Below are positions 20,716-29,788 of a DNA stretch of 64,000 bases, in pieces; position 1 is the first letter of the stretch, and every line of letters starts with the position of its first letter. Origin of the DNA: Micromonospora arborensis (GTDB taxonomy: Bacteria > Actinomycetota > Actinomycetes > Mycobacteriales > Micromonosporaceae). The notes below the pieces were generated by a model. That model did no database searches. It saw only the letters and a program-made list of their open reading frames with translations, and was not told the DNA's origin. The position numbers and the translations under genes were made by a program. The stretch lies in contig NZ_PYBV01000006.1 of NCBI RefSeq assembly GCF_003205615.1, positions 1 to 64,000 on the forward strand, read 5' to 3'.

Positions 20716-21978
20716 ATGCCGATTGAGTCGTCCCGCGACGCCGTCATCGTCGCCACCGCCCGCTCCCCCATCGGCCGGGCGCACAAGGGGTCCCTGCGCG
20801 ACGTCCGCCCCGACGACCTCGCCGCGACCATCGTCCAGGCCGCCCTGGACAAGATCCCCCAGCTCGACCCGACCACGATCGACGACCTCTACCTCGGGTG
20901 CGGCCTGCCCGGCGGCGAGCAGGGCTTCAACATGGCCCGGGTGGTTTCCACCCTCCTCGGTCTGGACACTGTGCCCGGCGCCACGCTGACCCGCTACTGC
21001 GCCTCGTCGTTGCAGACCACCCGGATGGCGATGCACGCGATCCGGGCCGGCGAGGGCGACGTGTTCGTTTCCGCCGGTGTGGAGATGGTTTCCCGTTACG
21101 CCCGGGGCAGCTCCGACGGGCTGCCACCCGAGGCGCAGGCCCTGGTCGGCGGCGGCTGGGAGAATCCCCGCTTCGGGGCGGCCGGTGAGCGCTCGAAGCG
21201 CCGCGCGCAGGGCGGCGCCGAGGCGTGGACCGACCCGCGCGAGGCCGGTGAGCTGCCCGACATCTACCTGACCATGGGGCAGACCGCGGAAAACCTGGCC
21301 CAGGTGTACGACGTGACCCGCGCCGACATGGACGAGTTCGGCGTACGCAGCCAGAACCTCGCCGAGAAAGCCATCGCCGACGGCTTCTGGGCCCGGGAGA
21401 TCACCCCGGTCACCACGCCGAACGGCACCGTGGTGAGCAGCGACGACGGTCCCCGCGCCGGCGTCACCCTCGACGCGGTCGCCGGACTGAAGCCGGTGTT
21501 CCGCCCGGACGGCCGGATCACCGCGGGCAACTGCTGCCCGCTCAACGACGGCGCGGCCGCCGTGGTGGTGATGAGCGCCCAGCGGGCCGAGGAACTCGGC
21601 CTCACCCCGCTGGCCCGGATCGTCTCCACCGGGGTGACCGCCCTGTCGCCGGAGATCATGGGTCTCGGGCCGGTCGAGGCGTCCCGGCAGGCGCTGCGCC
21701 GGGCCGGCATGACCATCGACGACGTCGACCTTGTCGAGATCAACGAGGCGTTCGCCGCGCAGGTCATCCCCTCCTACCGCGAGTTGGGCATCCCGGAGGA
21801 GAAGCTGAACGTGATGGGTGGTGCGATCGCGGTCGGTCACCCGTTCGGCATGACCGGCGCCCGGATCACCGGCACCCTGCTCAACGCCCTGGAATGGCAC
21901 GACAAGACCATCGGCCTGGAGACCATGTGCGTGGGCGGCGGCCAGGGCATGGCCATGGTGCTCGAACGACTCAGCTGA
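20716..21978 (+). CDS. acetyl-CoA C-acyltransferase (thiolase)
   Basis: Thiolase of 420 aa. The nucleophile is C95 in RYCASSLQTTRMA, the histidine lies in GGAIAVGHPFGMTGAR, and the second cysteine in MCVGGGQGMAMVLERL. It may act degradatively in beta-oxidation or as acetoacetyl-CoA thiolase; no partner gene beside it decides this. TAACGT ends six bases before the ATG with no ribosome site, a leaderless-type promoter. Confidence 0.93.
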   Translation: MPIESSRDAVIVATARSPIGRAHKGSLRDVRPDDLAATIVQAALDKIPQLDPTTIDDLYLGCGLPGGEQGFNMARVVSTLLGLDTVPGATLTRYCASSLQTTRMAMHAIRAGEGDVFVSAGVEMVSRYARGSSDGLPPEAQALVGGGWENPRFGAAGERSKRRAQGGAEAWTDPREAGELPDIYLTMGQTAENLAQVYDVTRADMDEFGVRSQNLAEKAIADGFWAREITPVTTPNGTVVSSDDGPRAGVTLDAVAGLKPVFRPDGRITAGNCCPLNDGAAAVVVMSAQRAEELGLTPLARIVSTGVTALSPEIMGLGPVEASRQALRRAGMTIDDVDLVEINEAFAAQVIPSYRELGIPEEKLNVMGGAIAVGHPFGMTGARITGTLLNALEWHDKTIGLETMCVGGGQGMAMVLERLS

Positions 21979-22016
21979 GCCTGGGCCTACCGGCCGCGAC
22001 GCTCGCCGGGTCGACG

Positions 22017-22337
22017 TCAGAGCGCGCTGCGGGTCGCCGTCACCTCGGCGGCGGCCCGCGCCAGCGTCTCGGCCCCCGGGCCGGCGGCCACCAGATCGGC
22101 CGCCACGACCCGCAACTGGTCGGGCAACGCCAGGTCGTTGTCGAGCCGGGGCACCACCCGCCGGGGCTCACCCTCGGCGTCAGCGGCCAGGTTGGCGATC
22201 TCCTGCACCAACCGGTGCACCAGGTCGGCACGGGACACGTTGCCGGCGGTCGCGACCGCTGCCCACCGCGGCGGCTGCCAGTGCCCGACCTGACGGACCA
22301 GCAACTGCACGGCCTGATCCAACTCCGCTGCGCTCAT
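22017..22337 (-). CDS. conserved hypothetical, helical, 106 aa
   Basis: Short alpha-helical protein without membrane segments, rich in Ala, Leu and Val. I do not recognise a domain. The ATG at 22337 (MSAAELDQAVQLL) is preferred over 22373; TAGACT lies eight bases upstream, consistent with a near-leaderless mRNA. It is convergent with the thiolase and lies 46 bp downstream of the first Bax-inhibitor-like gene. Confidence 0.7.
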   Translation of the reverse strand: MSAAELDQAVQLLVRQVGHWQPPRWAAVATAGNVSRADLVHRLVQEIANLAADAEGEPRRVVPRLDNDLALPDQLRVVAADLVAAGPGAETLARAAAEVTATRSAL

Positions 22338-22383
22338 CGCCGCCGAGTCTACGGCCGGCACCGGCACCGCCACGGCGGGCCGG

Positions 22384-23142
22384 TCAACGGCGTAGGTAGC
22401 TGAGCAGCCGCAGGATCTGCCAGTAGAGGAACACCAACCCGGTGAGCAGGCCGAACGCGCTCAGCCACGCGTACCGGCGGGGTCGACCGTCGCGCACCGA
22501 ACGCTCGACGAGGTCGAAGTCGAGGATGAAGCTGAACGCCCCGGCGATGATGGCCACCACCGAGAAGGCGTACGGCACCCAACCGACCTCCCCACTGACG
22601 CTGTAGACCGCCAGACCCGGTCGTCCGGAGATCAGGTACGACACCAGGTTGACCACGCTGAGCACGGCGATGCCGAGCAACGTGCCGATCACCAGCCGAG
22701 CCAGCCGGGGCGTCGCCCGGATCACCCGGGCCCGGTAGAGCGCCGCCATGCCGAGGAAGACGCCGAAGGTGCCGGCCACCGCCTGCACCACGATGCCCGG
22801 GTAGACCTGCTCGAAGGTGCGACTCGCCACCCCCAGCAGCAGACCCTGGAGCACGGCGTAGCCGACAATCGGCGCCGGGTTGGTGATCCCCCGCAACGAG
22901 ATGACCAAGACCAACGCGATGGAGGCGAGGGCGCTGCCGGCCAGCGCGGCGCCGAGCCACACCGCGTCGGGGATCACCGCCCAGGACACCACCGCCGCCG
23001 CGCCGGTGACCAGCAGCAGCCCGACGGTACGGGTCACCACGTCGTCGACGGTCATCGGCTCGACGTCACGGGCGCCGAGCACCCGGGCCTCCACCCGGCC
23101 GGTCTCGTCCAGCCGGTTGAGCACCGGGTTGTTACTGCGCAC
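22384..23142 (-). CDS. Bax inhibitor-1/YccA family membrane protein (copy 1)
   Basis: Integral membrane protein of 252 aa with about seven hydrophobic segments, in the Bax inhibitor-1-like family; the actinobacterial members are uncharacterised and the superfamily includes pH-dependent calcium leak channels. It starts MRSNNPVLNRLDETG and keeps the family cytoplasmic motif MTVDDVVTRTVGLL. AAGGAGG precedes the GTG start. Tandem with a second copy at 23298, the probable product of duplication. Confidence 0.87.
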   Translation of the reverse strand: MRSNNPVLNRLDETGRVEARVLGARDVEPMTVDDVVTRTVGLLLVTGAAAVVSWAVIPDAVWLGAALAGSALASIALVLVISLRGITNPAPIVGYAVLQGLLLGVASRTFEQVYPGIVVQAVAGTFGVFLGMAALYRARVIRATPRLARLVIGTLLGIAVLSVVNLVSYLISGRPGLAVYSVSGEVGWVPYAFSVVAIIAGAFSFILDFDLVERSVRDGRPRRYAWLSAFGLLTGLVFLYWQILRLLSYLRR

Positions 23143-23243
23143 CGCTGCCTCCTTCGCCCGCGTACCCCCAGGGCTTGTGTCAAAGCCTCGCAGTCACTCT
23201 CCCCCGGGTGGCCCGGCGGCGGCGGGAAAACGGCGCTGACGAC

Positions 23244-23277
23244 GGCGCCCGCCCCCGCCAGAGCGGGAACGGGCGCC
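23244..23277 (-). terminator. hairpin between the two YccA-like genes
   Basis: GGCGCCCG (23244-23251) pairs with CGGGCGCC (23270-23277), with an inner CCCGC/GCGGG continuation. It lies just past the stop of the upstream copy and suggests the two genes are separate transcription units. Confidence 0.6.
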
Positions 23278-23297
23278 GGTCGACAGTGCGGACGAGG

Positions 23298-24113
23298 TCA
23301 GTCGTCGCCCTGGAAGTAGCTCAGCAGGCGCAGGATCTCGATGTAGAGCCAGACCAGGCTGACCAGGATGCCGAACGCGGCCACCCAGGAGTAGCGCTGC
23401 GGCAGGCCCATCCGGACGCCGTCCTCGATCTCCTTGAAGCTGAGCACGAAGCTCAGCGAGGCGACCACGATGCAGACCAGGCTGAAGCCGATCGCCAGCG
23501 GGCTGCCGTCGCGCAGACCGGTGTTGATGCCGAACAGCGCCAGCACCAGGTTGATCAACATGACGGCGAAGAGGCCGGTGATCACCGCGGTCATGCCCTT
23601 GACGAAGACCGGGGTGGCCCGGATGAACTTCGCCTTGTAGAGCATGGTCATCACGAAGAAGATGCCGAAGCTCGCCACGGCAGCCTGGAGCACGATGCCG
23701 TCGTACGCCGACTCGAACGCCTTGCTGATCATGCCGACCAGGACGCCCTCGACGACCGCGTACGCGATGACCAGCGCCGGGTTGGCCATCCGGGAGAACG
23801 AGATGATCAGGCCGAGCACCAGCGTGACCGCCAGCGCGCCGATCCAGGCGGTGCTGACCAGCGCGTCGGGCACGAGCACCCAGGCGGCCGCGGCGGTGAT
23901 GCCGAGGATGCCAAGCAGAGCGACGGTCTTGACGACGACATCGTCGACCGTCATCGGCGCCACGGTGGGCGGCGCGGCCGGGTAACCGGCCTGGGACGGG
24001 TACTGCTGGGGAATGCCGGGCTGTCCGTACGGACCGGCCGGGGCGTACCCGGCGGAGCGCTCCCGCTCGGCCGCCTGGCCGAGCCGGGCGAGCACCGGGT
24101 TCGAGGTCTTCAC
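23298..24113 (-). CDS. Bax inhibitor-1/YccA family membrane protein (copy 2)
   Basis: Second member of the family, 271 aa. An N-terminal hydrophilic Tyr/Pro/Gln-rich stretch (about residues 15-45) precedes seven hydrophobic segments; MTVDDVVVKTVALL matches the first copy. The C-terminus ends with acidic GDD. The GTG at 24113 has GGGAGG seven bases upstream and gives the same start pattern (KTSNPVLARLG) as copy 1 (RSNNPVLNRLD); the ORF to 24341 overlaps the tRNA and is rejected. Confidence 0.9.
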   Translation of the reverse strand: MKTSNPVLARLGQAAERERSAGYAPAGPYGQPGIPQQYPSQAGYPAAPPTVAPMTVDDVVVKTVALLGILGITAAAAWVLVPDALVSTAWIGALAVTLVLGLIISFSRMANPALVIAYAVVEGVLVGMISKAFESAYDGIVLQAAVASFGIFFVMTMLYKAKFIRATPVFVKGMTAVITGLFAVMLINLVLALFGINTGLRDGSPLAIGFSLVCIVVASLSFVLSFKEIEDGVRMGLPQRYSWVAAFGILVSLVWLYIEILRLLSYFQGDD

Positions 24114-24217
24114 TGTCTGGCCTCCCTCAGGGGGTCGTTTGCACGTGAACGTGCCCTCCAAGAGTAAACGGCGCAACCAAGTCCTGGTGATCACGAATGA
24201 GAATGCGTCGAGGTGAC

Positions 24218-24301
24218 TGGTGCCCGGGGCGGGGGTCGAACCCGCACGCCTTTCGGCAGCCGCTTTTAAGGCGGCCGTGTCTGCCTTTCCACCACCCGGG
24301 C
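24218..24301 (-). tRNA. tRNA-Leu (anticodon UAA)
   Basis: Read on the minus strand, the acceptor arms GCCCGGG and CCCGGGC pair fully, the anticodon stem GCCGC/GCGGC encloses loop CTTAAAA with anticodon TAA, and a long variable arm (TGCCGAAAGGCG) precedes the T-arm GCGGGTTCGACCCCCGC. The CCA end is encoded. The long variable arm marks a class II tRNA, as expected for leucine. Confidence 0.95.
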
Positions 24302-24402
24302 GGGTGGCACCGGCGCGCCGACACGCACGGTGCAGTGTCACCGTAGCCGGTTAGCGGCGACCCGACGTACCCAGCAGGGCTGGCCACATTAGGGTCGATG
24401 CC

Positions 24403-26262
24403 GTGAGCAGCGCAGCCCCCACGGCCCCCGACGCCGCCCCTGAGCAGGCTTTCCGCCTCGCCGGTCGGGTCAAGAGCCGACCACGGGCCACCCGTCTGCT
24501 GGCCGCCGTCAGCCGACACCGTGCGGATCTACTAGTCGCGCTGATCTGCGTGATGCTGGCCGGCTGGCTCACCCACGGGTTGTGGCCCGACCCGAGTGGC
24601 CGCATCCTGGCACTCAACCCGGAGGACCAGACCCTGTACGAGTGGTTCCTGGCGGTCGACGCCCGCGCGCTGCTCGGCGACTTCAACCTGCTCACCGACC
24701 GACTCAACGCGCCCGACGGCGTCAATCTGATGGCCAACACGTCGGTGATCGCCCTCGGCATCGTCTTCGCGCCGGTCACCCTGCTGCTGGGTGCGCCGGT
24801 CACGTTCGCGCTGCTGGCCGCCGCCAACCTCGCCGGCACGGCCGTCGCCTGGTACCTGCTGTTCCACCGCACGCTGCGCACCCGCCGGTTCGCCGCAGCG
24901 CTCGGCGGCGGGTTGTGCGGGTTCGGCCCGGGCATGGTCTCGCAGACCAACAGCCACCTGCACATGACCGCCCAGTGGCTGGTGCCGGTGATCGTCTGGC
25001 TGGTGGTCCGCCTGCTGCGGGCAGCCGACCCGGGGCCGGTGGCACCCGACGAGACCGGTCGTACCCGGCCCGCCGGGCCGGATCGCCGACGGATGTTCAC
25101 CTCCGCGGCAGGGCTGGCCGCCGCGGTCACCGTGCAGGTCTTCATCGGCGAGGAGGTGCTCTTCCTCGCCGCCGTCACGCTGCTGGTGATGGCGATCGGC
25201 TACGCCGTGGTGGACCGGGACCTGGCCCGCCGGGCGCTGCCCGGGTTCGCCGGCGGGCTGGCGATCGCCGCCGGGCTCGCCCTGCTGGTGCTCGGCTACC
25301 CGCTCTGGTTCCAGTTCGCCGGGCCGCAGGGGGTTGCCGACGGCATGTTCACCCCGGCCTACTTCTCCGCCGACCTGAGCAGTTGGTGGACGGTCTCCCC
25401 GCTGTCGGTGGCCGGCAGCACCGAATCCGCCCGGCTGACCACCGGTCCGGCCGAATACAACACCTTCCTCGGCTGGCCCCTGCTGCTGGTGGCCGTGGTC
25501 TGCGCGATCTGGGTCGGGCGACGCCGGTTGGTCTTCGCCTGCGTCGTGGCGGGCCTGGTGATGGGTGCGCTGTCGCTCGGCCCCGAGGTGGTGCTCGGCG
25601 GCACCAAGACGGCGCTCCCCGGCCCGTACGCCCTGATCGGCGGGCTACCGGTGGTGGATGGCGCGTTGCCGATGCGGTTCGCGCTGGCACTGTTGCCGAT
25701 CGTCGCGACGCTGCTGGTGCTGGCGGTCGACCGGGCTCTGCGCAGCACCGGTCGGGCGCGGCGGCTGGTGCCACTGGCCGTCGGCGCGGCGCTGCTGCCG
25801 ATCTTCCCGACCCCCCTGCCGACCGCCGAACGACCCGCCGTGCCGGAGTTCATCAGCGGCGGCCACTGGCGGCAGTGCGTACGCCCCGGCGGGGTGCTGG
25901 TTCCGGTGCCGCTGCCCACGCCCAAGGAACCCTGGCCGATGCGCTGGCCGACCGCCGCCAACGCCGCTTTCGGTCTACCCGAGGGGTTCTTCATCGGCCC
26001 CTACGGGCGGGGCGGCACCGCCGCGATGGGTACCTACAAGCAGCCGACCTCCGCTCTGCTGGCGGATGTCGCCCGGCGCGGTGACCAACCGGCCATCGGC
26101 GATGAACAACGCCGTCAGGCCGCCCGGGACGCGGACTTCTGGGGTGCCTCCTGCGTGGCGTTGACCGACGACGCCCCGCACGCCGACAGCCTCCGCGCCA
26201 CCCTGGAACAGCTCTACGGCCCCGCGACCCGCCTGGCCGACGCCTGGATCTGGCGGGTCTGA
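24403..26262 (+). CDS. polytopic membrane protein, GT-C-like
   Basis: Large integral membrane protein of 619 aa with roughly ten or more hydrophobic segments. An extracytoplasmic loop after the first helix contains ALNPEDQTLYEWFLA, reminiscent of the acidic loop of GT-C glycosyltransferases, and the C-terminal 150 residues are soluble. I do not recognise a characterised relative, so glycosyl transfer is only a suggestion. GTG start with TAGGGT seven bases upstream (leaderless-type). It stands alone between tRNA-Leu and the convergent NDH-2 gene. Confidence 0.7.
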   Translation: MSSAAPTAPDAAPEQAFRLAGRVKSRPRATRLLAAVSRHRADLLVALICVMLAGWLTHGLWPDPSGRILALNPEDQTLYEWFLAVDARALLGDFNLLTDRLNAPDGVNLMANTSVIALGIVFAPVTLLLGAPVTFALLAAANLAGTAVAWYLLFHRTLRTRRFAAALGGGLCGFGPGMVSQTNSHLHMTAQWLVPVIVWLVVRLLRAADPGPVAPDETGRTRPAGPDRRRMFTSAAGLAAAVTVQVFIGEEVLFLAAVTLLVMAIGYAVVDRDLARRALPGFAGGLAIAAGLALLVLGYPLWFQFAGPQGVADGMFTPAYFSADLSSWWTVSPLSVAGSTESARLTTGPAEYNTFLGWPLLLVAVVCAIWVGRRRLVFACVVAGLVMGALSLGPEVVLGGTKTALPGPYALIGGLPVVDGALPMRFALALLPIVATLLVLAVDRALRSTGRARRLVPLAVGAALLPIFPTPLPTAERPAVPEFISGGHWRQCVRPGGVLVPVPLPTPKEPWPMRWPTAANAAFGLPEGFFIGPYGRGGTAAMGTYKQPTSALLADVARRGDQPAIGDEQRRQAARDADFWGASCVALTDDAPHADSLRATLEQLYGPATRLADAWIWRV

Positions 26263-26268
26263 CCGACA

Positions 26269-26318
26269 AACGCCGCCGCCCCCACTCCGCGGTTCGGCGG
26301 GGCAGGGGCGGGCGGGGC
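26269..26318. terminator. bidirectional GC hairpin between convergent genes
   Basis: The 60-bp gap between the membrane-protein gene and ndh contains a C-rich left half (CCGCCGCCCCC) and a G-rich right half (GGGGCGGGCGGGG) around CCGCGGTTCGG. They can form an imperfect long stem that serves both strands. Confidence 0.5.
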
Positions 26319-26322
26319 TACG

Positions 26323-27654
26323 TCAGACGCGGGGCGCGCTCACCGGCTGGGAAGCCTCGACGAACTCCTCGCGCGGGTCGTGCAGCTGCCCCAGGGCAAC
26401 CACCTCACGCTTGAGGAAGAACGCCAACGACCAGTCCACCACCACGCGGACCTTGCGGTTGAACGACGGGATCCGGCTCATGTGGTACGCCCGGTGCATG
26501 ACCCAGGCCGGCCAGCCGGTCATCTTGATCCCGTACACCTGGGCCACACCCTTGTGCAGGCCGAGGCTCGCGACGCTGCCGGCGTGCTTGTGCTTGTAGT
26601 CCACCGGCTCACGGCCCCGGAGCACGGCCACGATGTTGTCGGCCATCCGGGAGGCCTGGCGCACCGCGTGCTGCGCGCTCGGCGAGCAGAAGTTGCCCGG
26701 CTCCTTGGTGAGGTCCGGCACGGCGGCGCAGTCGCCGGCGCTCCACGCACCCTCGACCACCTGGTCACCGTCGACGATCTGGAGAGTGGGCAGGCAGGTG
26801 ACCCGCCGACGGTCGTCGCGCGGGAAGTCGGTCGAGTCCAACATCGGGGACGGCTTCACGCCGGCCGTCCACACGATCGTGTCGGACCGGAAGCTGTCAC
26901 CGTCGGAGAGCTTGACCACCCCGTCGACGCAGGACTCGAGCCGGGTGTCCAGCCGAATGTCCATGTTGCGCTTCGTCAACTGCTGCACGGTGTAGGCGCC
27001 CATGTCCCGGTCGACCTCGGGCAGCACCCGCTGGGTGGCCTCGACCAGCACCCAGCGAACCTCGTCCTGCTTGAGCTCGGGGTAGTACCGCAGGGCGTCG
27101 CGAGCCATGTCCTCCATCTCGGCGAGCGCCTCGATGCCGGCGTACCCACCGCCGACGAACGTGAAGGTCAACGCCGAACGGCGGACCTCCGCATCCGGCG
27201 TGGCCGCTGCCACGTCGAGACGGTCCAGCACGTGGTTGCGCAGGTAGATCGCCTCGCCGATGGTCTTGAACCCGATGCCCTGCTCGTGCAGGCCGGGAAT
27301 CGGCAGGGTGCGGGAGACCGAACCCGGTGCCACGATCACGTGGTCGTACGTGATCTCCCGGGCCGGGCCGCTGATCGGCTGAACAGTGGCCACCTTGCGG
27401 TCGTGCTCGATTCGCGTGACCGTGCCGGCCACCATCTTGCACCGCCGCAACTCCCGCCGCAGCGGCACCACAGAGTGCCGCGGGGAGATGTTGCCCGCCG
27501 CCGCCTCCGGCAGGAACGGCTGATAGGTCATGTGTGGCTGGGGATCCACCACCATGACCTCAGCCTCACGGGAGCTGAGCTTCTTCGACAGGCGCAGCGC
27601 GGCATACAGACCGACGTGCCCGGCACCAACCACAAGGATCCGCTTCGGATTCAC
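26323..27654 (-). CDS. ndh: type II NADH:quinone oxidoreductase (NDH-2)
   Basis: Single-subunit, non-proton-pumping NADH dehydrogenase on the inner face of the membrane, 443 aa. ILVVGAGHVGLYAALRLSK is the FAD-binding Rossmann motif and FVGGGYAGIEALAE the NADH-binding one; QHAVRQASRMADN and the C-terminal amphipathic part match the family. GTG start at 27654. Two partial inverted repeats (27707-27720, 27724-27754) lie upstream. Other FAD disulfide-type oxidoreductases are a less likely reading. Confidence 0.88.
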   Translation of the reverse strand: MNPKRILVVGAGHVGLYAALRLSKKLSSREAEVMVVDPQPHMTYQPFLPEAAAGNISPRHSVVPLRRELRRCKMVAGTVTRIEHDRKVATVQPISGPAREITYDHVIVAPGSVSRTLPIPGLHEQGIGFKTIGEAIYLRNHVLDRLDVAAATPDAEVRRSALTFTFVGGGYAGIEALAEMEDMARDALRYYPELKQDEVRWVLVEATQRVLPEVDRDMGAYTVQQLTKRNMDIRLDTRLESCVDGVVKLSDGDSFRSDTIVWTAGVKPSPMLDSTDFPRDDRRRVTCLPTLQIVDGDQVVEGAWSAGDCAAVPDLTKEPGNFCSPSAQHAVRQASRMADNIVAVLRGREPVDYKHKHAGSVASLGLHKGVAQVYGIKMTGWPAWVMHRAYHMSRIPSFNRKVRVVVDWSLAFFLKREVVALGQLHDPREEFVEASQPVSAPRV

Positions 27655-27706
27655 GTTGTCTATCTTTCCCCGGCCGGCTCAGGTAATCCCGCTCGCGCCC
27701 CCCATC

Positions 27707-27754
27707 TGTGACGGAGCACAACCCCTGTGACCTGCGTAACTCTCATTTCACAGG
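27707..27754. promoter_or_regulatory. two TGTG/CACA inverted repeats upstream of ndh
   Basis: TGTG-N6-CACA at 27707-27720 and CCTGTGA/TCACAGG at 27724-27730 and 27748-27754 lie in the 102-bp gap before ndh. They recall Rex- or CRP-type half-sites, but the spacing matches neither consensus, so this is only a candidate regulatory region. Confidence 0.3.
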
Positions 27755-27756
27755 CG

Positions 27757-28326
27757 TCACCGGCGCCGCAGGAGCCAGCCCAGCAACGCCGCCGTCCCCA
27801 CCGCCACCAACAGCCCCAGCACTGTCACCCACTGATATCCGGCTCCCCCGCCGACGCCCGCGGCCTGCAACAACAGCACCCCCAGCACTGCGGTGCCCAG
27901 CAGGACGGCCCCCGACCGCAGCAACCACCGGGTGATCAGCTCGGGGTCCACCACCGCGTCGTAGGGCAGCAGCGCGGCCAGCGCGCAGAGGGTGTGCCCC
28001 AGGTAGAGCAGGGCGGCGATGGCGAGCAGCCGCCAGAGCGCGACCGGGCGGCCGTACCCGTCCGTGGCGAGCAGCCAGCCGCCGACCGTGACCAACGCCG
28101 TGAAGGTCGCCCAGACCCGGCGGGGGCCGAAAGCGGGAAGCAGTGCGGCGCCCGCTAGAAACAGGACTGGCCGCCCGGGAAGCACCTCGGCGGGGAAAGC
28201 CAGGACGAACCCGGCGAAGACGGTGCCGAAGATCCCGGCCCGAACCAACAACGGGGCGACGCTGATCCGACCGACAGCGTTCTGGGCCGCCCGGACCCGC
28301 CCGGTGACAGCGTCGATCATCTGCAC
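27757..28326 (-). CDS. hypothetical membrane protein at the end of the MoxR operon
   Basis: Protein of 189 aa with about five hydrophobic helices and a basic C-terminus (LLGWLLRRR). I recognise no domain. It begins 19 bp after the DUF58 stop, so it is probably the last gene of the operon. The start is GTG at 28326 or ATG at 28320; both have a G-rich site upstream. Confidence 0.7.
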   Translation of the reverse strand: MQMIDAVTGRVRAAQNAVGRISVAPLLVRAGIFGTVFAGFVLAFPAEVLPGRPVLFLAGAALLPAFGPRRVWATFTALVTVGGWLLATDGYGRPVALWRLLAIAALLYLGHTLCALAALLPYDAVVDPELITRWLLRSGAVLLGTAVLGVLLLQAAGVGGGAGYQWVTVLGLLVAVGTAALLGWLLRRR

Positions 28327-28345
28327 CTACCCCCGTTCGCGACTC

Positions 28346-29788
28346 TCACCGGCCACCGACCCTTGGTGCCGTCGCCAGCCGGGCCACGTCCCGCAACACC
28401 TGGTCCAGACTGCCGGCGCCGGCCCAGCGCACCACCGGTACGCCGTGTTCCCGGAGCTGGCCGATCATGACTTCGCGATCCAGGCGCCACAGCCGGTACG
28501 CCACCTCGGCCCAGGCCTGGTCCTTCGGCGGCGCCAACTCGGTCGGCAACGTGTCGACGGCCACCACGAACCGCCCGGCACGGGTCAGCCGGGCGAGCAT
28601 CTGCGCCGACCGTTCGTCCAGCAGCGGGGTGAGCACCACCACCAACGCGTCCGAGGAGAGCAACTGCGGGCCGAACACCTGGTCGTACGGCTCGTGCGAG
28701 GAAGACTGGACACGGACGTCGAGAAGCCACTCCAGGACCGTCAGGTACTGCCGACGCCCGGCGGCCGGCCGCAGCCGGCGAGCTGCCGGCCCGTACTCCA
28801 GCAGGGACACCCGGTCGCCGCGGTGCAGGTAGTGCTCGGCGATCGCGGCGGTGGCCCGGACGGTGGTGTCCAGCACCGAGGCGGCGCCGCTCACCCCGCC
28901 GGAGCGGCCAGCCTCGGCGAGCACGTCGAGCAGCACCACCACCTCCGCGTCGCGGTCGGAGAGAGTGGCGGCCACGTGCAGTTGCCGGGCGCGCAACGAC
29001 ACCCTCCAGTCGATGCGGCGCAGCCGGTCCCCGGGGCCGAAGATCCGTACGCCGGCCAGCTCGCCGCCCTCGCCGGGTCGGCGGGAGTGGTGCGCCCCGA
29101 CCAGGCCGGCGGCGCGGGGCATGGCCTCCACCGCCTCGAACGGCTCGGTACGCGGGTACACCCGCACCCGGACCGGCTCGGTGATCACCGCCCGGGAGAC
29201 CAGCAGGCCACCCGCCGTGGCGACCCGGGCACCGGCCGGGCCGACCGGGTGCCGGCCCCAGCGCAGGGCACGGCCGGACAGTTCCAGGTCCACCGCCGCA
29301 CCGGTGGGCACCGACGTCACGAACGGCCGGTCGGCGATGGAACGGGCCGTGCCACTGGCCGGCGTCTCTCCGCCGGTCGGCCTCGTGGTGGTAGGTGGCA
29401 CCTCGTCGACGGATTCGTCGTGGGCGAAGCCGGCCCGGTCCACGCGCAGCCACGGCGACACGCGGGAACGCAGCACCACCAGGTCGTAGTCGACCGTGTC
29501 CGGGTTGCCGACGCTCACCGCGGCGGTCACCTCGCCGCCCTCGACCAGCGGCCCGTCGTCACCCGGGGTGATCCACACCCGCGGCAGCGCCGTGGGCCGT
29601 CGGCGCAGCGCGTACGCGGTGCCCAGCGCGAACGGGGCGGCCAGCACGATCAGGTCGACCCGCCCCAGCAGCACCCCTGCCACCAGCAGCAGGCCGGCGA
29701 GCAGCACCGCCCGGCCGAGCGCCGGGGTGGGCGCCCAGCCGGCAGCCGCTTCCGGCTCGGTGGCTCTCGGCACGGTCGGTCCCGTCAT
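28346..29788 (-). CDS. DUF58 domain protein (MoxR partner)
   Basis: Membrane protein of 480 aa. Two N-terminal hydrophobic segments (about residues 26-60) are followed by a beta-rich region and a DUF58/von Willebrand A-like domain with the family motif RIDWRVSLRARQLHV and VVVLLDVLAEAG. DUF58 proteins are encoded next to MoxR ATPases and are thought to be acted on by them. The ATG at 29788 overlaps the moxR stop as ATGA; the ORF to 29899 lies inside moxR. Confidence 0.9.
   Translation of the reverse strand: MTGPTVPRATEPEAAAGWAPTPALGRAVLLAGLLLVAGVLLGRVDLIVLAAPFALGTAYALRRRPTALPRVWITPGDDGPLVEGGEVTAAVSVGNPDTVDYDLVVLRSRVSPWLRVDRAGFAHDESVDEVPPTTTRPTGGETPASGTARSIADRPFVTSVPTGAAVDLELSGRALRWGRHPVGPAGARVATAGGLLVSRAVITEPVRVRVYPRTEPFEAVEAMPRAAGLVGAHHSRRPGEGGELAGVRIFGPGDRLRRIDWRVSLRARQLHVAATLSDRDAEVVVLLDVLAEAGRSGGVSGAASVLDTTVRATAAIAEHYLHRGDRVSLLEYGPAARRLRPAAGRRQYLTVLEWLLDVRVQSSSHEPYDQVFGPQLLSSDALVVVLTPLLDERSAQMLARLTRAGRFVVAVDTLPTELAPPKDQAWAEVAYRLWRLDREVMIGQLREHGVPVVRWAGAGSLDQVLRDVARLATAPRVGGR

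Noticed and set aside
27707..27754. Rex or CRP operator before ndh
   Set aside because: Half-sites look right but spacings are 4-6 or 17 bases between arms, not those of the known consensus; kept only as a low-confidence region.
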